Source: Synchiropus splendidus (taxonomy: Eukaryota; Chordata; Actinopteri; Syngnathiformes; Callionymidae). From it: DNA of 64,000 nucleotides. Below are positions 60,651 through 64,000 of the stretch, piece by piece (the stretch's first letter is position 1; every line of letters begins with the position of its first letter). The notes beneath the pieces were generated by a model, which was not told the origin of the DNA, made no database searches, and worked only from the letters and a program-made list of their open reading frames with translations. The stretch covers positions 19,312,501-19,376,500 of the forward strand of contig NC_071342.1 in NCBI RefSeq assembly GCF_027744825.2, in the 5' to 3' direction. The position numbers and the translations under genes are program-made.

Positions 60651-60652
<2 letters not shown>
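59913..60652. other. Microprotein promoter side and intergenic
   Basis: A TATA-like CATAAAAG (minus strand, 59942-59949) lies only about 30 nt before the ATG, so it is either unused or gives an almost leaderless mRNA. No other feature is recognised. Confidence 0.3.

Positions 60653-60740
<88 letters not shown>
60653..60740. repeat. Long (TA)n microsatellite
   Basis: Some 44 uninterrupted AT dinucleotides. The Tyr-Ile frame across it is an artefact. It can extrude cruciforms and is a likely length polymorphism. Confidence 0.98.
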
Positions 60741-60746
<6 letters not shown>

Positions 60747-61158
60747 CAATATGAACCAGTTTAAACCTAATTAAAATATTCGTATTATTAAATATATAAA
60801 AACAAATTACAAATTGAAATAAAATATTTCATATATTGCTACAATTCGGGTATAAGAATTTCCCCACTGAGGGACAAATCTAACTAGGCTGTACAGTTAT
60901 TTTTTTAGAGTTTGTTGAAGTTAGATTCGAAGGTCCTGCCCTGGAGAAGAGGAACAAGTGACATCAACAACTAGAAGTGACGTCATCGGATAAACAGGAA
61001 CAAGCAGAGTGTGAGTAAGACATCATCGCTGGACCAATGGGAACGAGCCCTGCTTCAGACTGTATCATAAAGCATATTTGCGTTTTGTGTTTGGGGGATT
61101 TTTTTTTTCCAGATTATTTTAGACTTTCCTCCTTGAACTTCTCCGTGGTTCAGCGATC

Positions 61159-61452
61159 ATGGCCGAAGAACCTGGAGTCAACAAACTTAGTTTAACGAGG
61201 TCAACTTTCACCATAAGTGCTTTTAAAGAAACGCTCTCAGTGAACATAAGCAGATTAAAAGAGAAAGTTGTCCAGTGCTCAACTGACGGCGAACATGGAC
61301 GTTTTCTAAAATACATTACTTTTATTAATTGCTATAATTTTTTAAATCAAATAGTTCTTGCTATTGTTGACACATGCCGTGTTGTGTGTAAATGTCAGTG
61401 CGCATGCGCGCGTCTCATCCAGAACGTTTTCGATGCTTCGCGACGTTTCTGA
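61159..61452 (+). CDS. Candidate orphan first exon or retrocopy, 97 codons
   Basis: An ATG in good context (CGATCATGGCC) opens MAEEPGVNKLSLTRSTF, continues through SAFKETLSVNISRLKEKVV, then turns into AT-rich, non-protein-like sequence after about residue 50 (GEHGRFLKY). A CCAAT box (GGACCAATGGGA) lies about 125 nt upstream. This looks like a genuine protein start whose later part is intron or decayed, but no clear donor was fixed. I do not recognise the protein. It may be a transposon-derived N-terminus. Confidence 0.3.
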   Translation: MAEEPGVNKLSLTRSTFTISAFKETLSVNISRLKEKVVQCSTDGEHGRFLKYITFINCYNFLNQIVLAIVDTCRVVCKCQCACARLIQNVFDASRRF

Positions 61453-61699
61453 ACCTTTATCAAGTAGCTCGTGTAAAGAGGACCGTTTCACTTCCGGTTT
61501 GAGTGTAATTACCTTTGAATAAAAGACACCAATACATTACAACCAACATCCAACTTCATGTTGGGATAAATGTCGGTTTATAACGTATATCTGTGTTAAT
61601 ATCAGTAAAAACTGAGAAGCATTCAAACGTTGTTCGCTGGTTCCTTGTCACTGTGAATTTAGATATGCTTTATTTTGAAAAGAGTAGCCGGGTGCGGTG

Positions 61700-61889
61700 T
61701 TCACAACACGACGGCTTGACGTCTGTCACTTCCTCGGAAGCGAACAGCAGTTGTTGACGGACTGAAATAACGTTCCCGAGTGAAGCAACCGCACTGGAAT
61801 TCTGGAGTCCAGCTTTTGTGTGGCGTCTCTTTTGTAAATAACTGCAAATGTGTCGGGTAATACCGCACAACTAGCGGCTGGGGAATTAG
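61700..61889 (+). other. herc4: Probable 5' UTR exon and promoter of herc4
   Basis: CpG-bearing sequence with ETS-like CTTCCTCGGAAGC near 61728 ends at a plausible donor, GGAATTAG|GTAGGT (61889/61890). The first coding exon has its own acceptor at 63129 (CCTATAG) and 39 nt of leader, so an upstream non-coding exon is needed. Boundaries are inferred. Confidence 0.4.
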
Positions 61890-63129
61890 GTAGGTTTGAC
61901 TAATAGGCTTCAACTTTGACTCTGAATGGAATTAAGGAGGGAACCGTATGTTCTTCCCAATGTATAACTTGTTAGAATCCCAAATACACAAAAATGAAAC
62001 ATGAAAACCCAAAGGTTTACATGGATGAAATAGCTGCTTTGTTTACCGAAAGGTTAGCTTGACAAGTCCACTATTTCTTAGTTTGAAAAGCGATGCTATA
62101 TTGCAACAAACACGTGGTAGTCGTTAATTCTGAACGCATTTATAGGTAAAACAAGTGCAGCTCCGTGCTATTGTGGAAGACTCGGCATTACGTGGTTTAC
62201 TCGCACTAACTGCTGCAAAATTTGGGGAAGGCATTGATTCGCCGCGAGCATGCTAACGTTAGCATATAAACATTCTTCTCTCAGTTTCTGATTCCGACTG
62301 TAAATGCACTTTTCCCGTGAAAGTCTCCAGCGGTTTTGTTTGGTAAACTGGTGGAACCGTTAGCCTCCTGCCATTTGACCCGCACATAAGCATCTCCAGT
62401 GTTTCACACACACGCTGAAGTCGTATCTGACTGAAATGGCTACTAACATTAATGATAAGTAACAAATGCGTTGTCATTGTTTAGTAGAATAAAACATTCA
62501 ACGGCAGATAAGTGAATGAACAAGTAGATAAACACACATCTTGATCCAGACCTGATGGGGTGTGGACTGTACCGTGTTATCTGTGTTCCTCCGACCACTC
62601 CTTTCTTCTGATTCTTACTCTTGAGAATTAGCTTTCTTACTAGTCTCAAACCTACTCTAAATACTACATGTGGCTTCTATGAAATAACAGTTAGCACCTT
62701 AGATTGTGTAACTGAGTTTGACAAAGGAAGGGTCACCATTGGTGTCACATTAAGATGCCTTTACACCCACACACAAAAGATAAACTCTATCGACTGGGCT
62801 CATATTAAAAGACAAATAATGGATGCAGTCATTCATTTTTTTTTTCTTCGTCACCGCCCAGAGCAAGTTAAAAGTAATTTAATTCATGTTACAACAGTCC
62901 CCAATTTGGGCGAGTGGATCCTCTTCTATGCTGATGATCAAACCGGTTTGATGCCGCTGGACTCAGTAAGATTAGAGTAGTCAGAAACACGTAATGTGAT
63001 GTTAAAGTAACTTATTTTTTAGCTAGTGAAATTGGTCAGCACCTCTTCCAGTGCGCTGATCCATCCTGTCTTTTAATTCTATTGTTGTCTAAGCTTCCAA
63101 AAGGTTGATGTGCTCTGTGTTTCCTATAG
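61890..63129 (+). other. herc4: herc4 intron 1 (inferred)
   Basis: Nothing else is recognised. A 119-codon open frame at 62621-62980 has no splice support or family. Confidence 0.4.
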
Positions 63130-63168
63130 GTGGTCCTGCTGTCTGTGCAGTCGCCAGGAGAGTAGGCC

Positions 63169-64000
63169 ATGCTGTGTTGGGGCAATGCTGCATATGGACA
63201 GCTCGGTTTGGGTGGGATTGATGAGGAGATTGTGGTTGAGCCACGGAAATGTAAGTTCTTTTATGGAAAACAGGTGTCCAACGTCGGTTGTGGTCGCAGG
63301 CACACAGTTTTCGTGTTGGATGATGGGACTGTTTACACCTGTGGCTGCAACGACCTGGGCCAGTTAGGGCACGAGAAGGCCAGAAAGAAACCAGGTTGGT
63401 GCTCTATTAGTGTTTCCTGAACAGTGCAACTTTGAAGCTATCACATTGACTTTTGTTTTCCATTAGAGCAGGTCGTGGCTCTGGATGCTCAGATCATCGT
63501 GGCAGTGTCATGTGGAGAGTGTCACACTCTTGCCTTGAATGACAATGGACAGGTTTTTTCCTGGGGTCTGGGCTCCGACGGGCAGCTGGGCCTCAATAAC
63601 TTTGAAGAATGTGTTCGTGTGCCTAGGTAGGGTGATGATGTTGACCAGACAATTTTTAAAAATTAGTCTAAACAATCTTCTTTTCTGTCACTAGAAACAT
63701 CAAAACTTTGTCAGATGTCCAAATCGCTCAGGTCTCTTGTGGCTACTGGCACTCACATGCACTTTCAAGAGGTAGGAAAGTGCTGAACACAAGATAAATT
63801 GTCATCGAACAGCAGATAACTTTCTCTTACTTGCAATCTATAGGTGGGCAAATCTTCTCCTGGGGCCAGAATCGATATGGGCAACTTGGGCTGGGAAATA
63901 ACGGACCGAGCATCCCCACACCGCAAATCATCCAGTCCCTGCAGGGCATTCCCTTTGCACAGATATCAGCAGGCGGTGCTCACAGCTTTGCCCTCACTCT
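63169..64000 (+). CDS. herc4: HERC4 ubiquitin ligase, 5' part, cut by window end
   Basis: Cytosolic HECT-type E3 with an N-terminal RCC1-like domain. Exons in window: 63169-63394, 63467-63626, 63695-63771, 63844-64000 (continues). They encode about 206 residues of an expected 1050 or so. The start [20 protein letters not shown] and [20 protein letters not shown] match HERC4 much better than HERC3. RCC1 blades are visible as repeated GQLG and CG-x2-H motifs ([36 protein letters not shown]). Junctions are GT-AG and in phase. The HECT catalytic region lies beyond the window. Confidence 0.95.

Noticed and set aside
62621..62980. 119-codon frame in the inferred herc4 intron 1
   Set aside because: The ATG is far from any promoter-like or acceptor signal, and the sequence has a poly-T run in mid-frame.

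Overview
This window is vertebrate nuclear DNA, almost certainly from a bony fish (teleost). Its genes are split by GT-AG introns into short exons, intergenic distances are compact, and microsatellites and teleost-type interspersed repeats are scattered throughout. The encoded proteins are clear vertebrate orthologues: LRRFIP2, MLH1, FAM83H, ADTRP and HERC4. The species cannot be named from the sequence. LRRFIP2 and MLH1 lie tail to tail, an old vertebrate linkage that also holds in mammals, while the flanks differ from the mammalian layout.

Layout. 1-11.7 kb: mostly non-coding, with a TATC microsatellite, LINE/SINE-like fragments and one probable 3'-terminal exon of an unidentified minus-strand gene (6029-6176). 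11.8-32.2 kb: lrrfip2 on the plus strand, a probable 5' UTR exon then 26 coding exons giving up to 753 residues; intron 2 holds an antisense THAP-domain relic. 32.25-37.03 kb: mlh1 on the minus strand, 18 coding exons, 729 residues; the two poly(A) signals are about 110 bp apart. 37-43.6 kb: intergenic, with a LINE 3' end broken by a hAT-like fragment and some unexplained direct repeats. 43.6-54.9 kb: fam83h on the plus strand, 5 coding exons, about 1492 residues, most of them in one 3.7-kb exon. 57.0-58.1 kb: adtrp, complete, 5 exons, 226 residues. 59.45-59.91 kb: a four-exon minus-strand gene for an 80-residue one-helix or secreted microprotein that I do not recognise. 61.7-64 kb: the 5' end of herc4, which runs off the right edge.

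The genes do not form a pathway or operon. LRRFIP2 is a coiled-coil adaptor in Wnt/Dishevelled, Flightless and TLR signalling; MLH1 is the mismatch-repair MutL subunit; FAM83H is a CK1/keratin scaffold; ADTRP is a membrane FAHFA hydrolase; HERC4 is a ubiquitin ligase. The most novel items are the unrecognised microprotein gene, the orphan terminal exon at 6.1 kb, the run of frame-preserving cassette-like exons in lrrfip2, and a possible orphan first exon at 61.16 kb. All gene models come from reading splice signals and frames by eye; exon junctions of the named genes are consistent in phase throughout.
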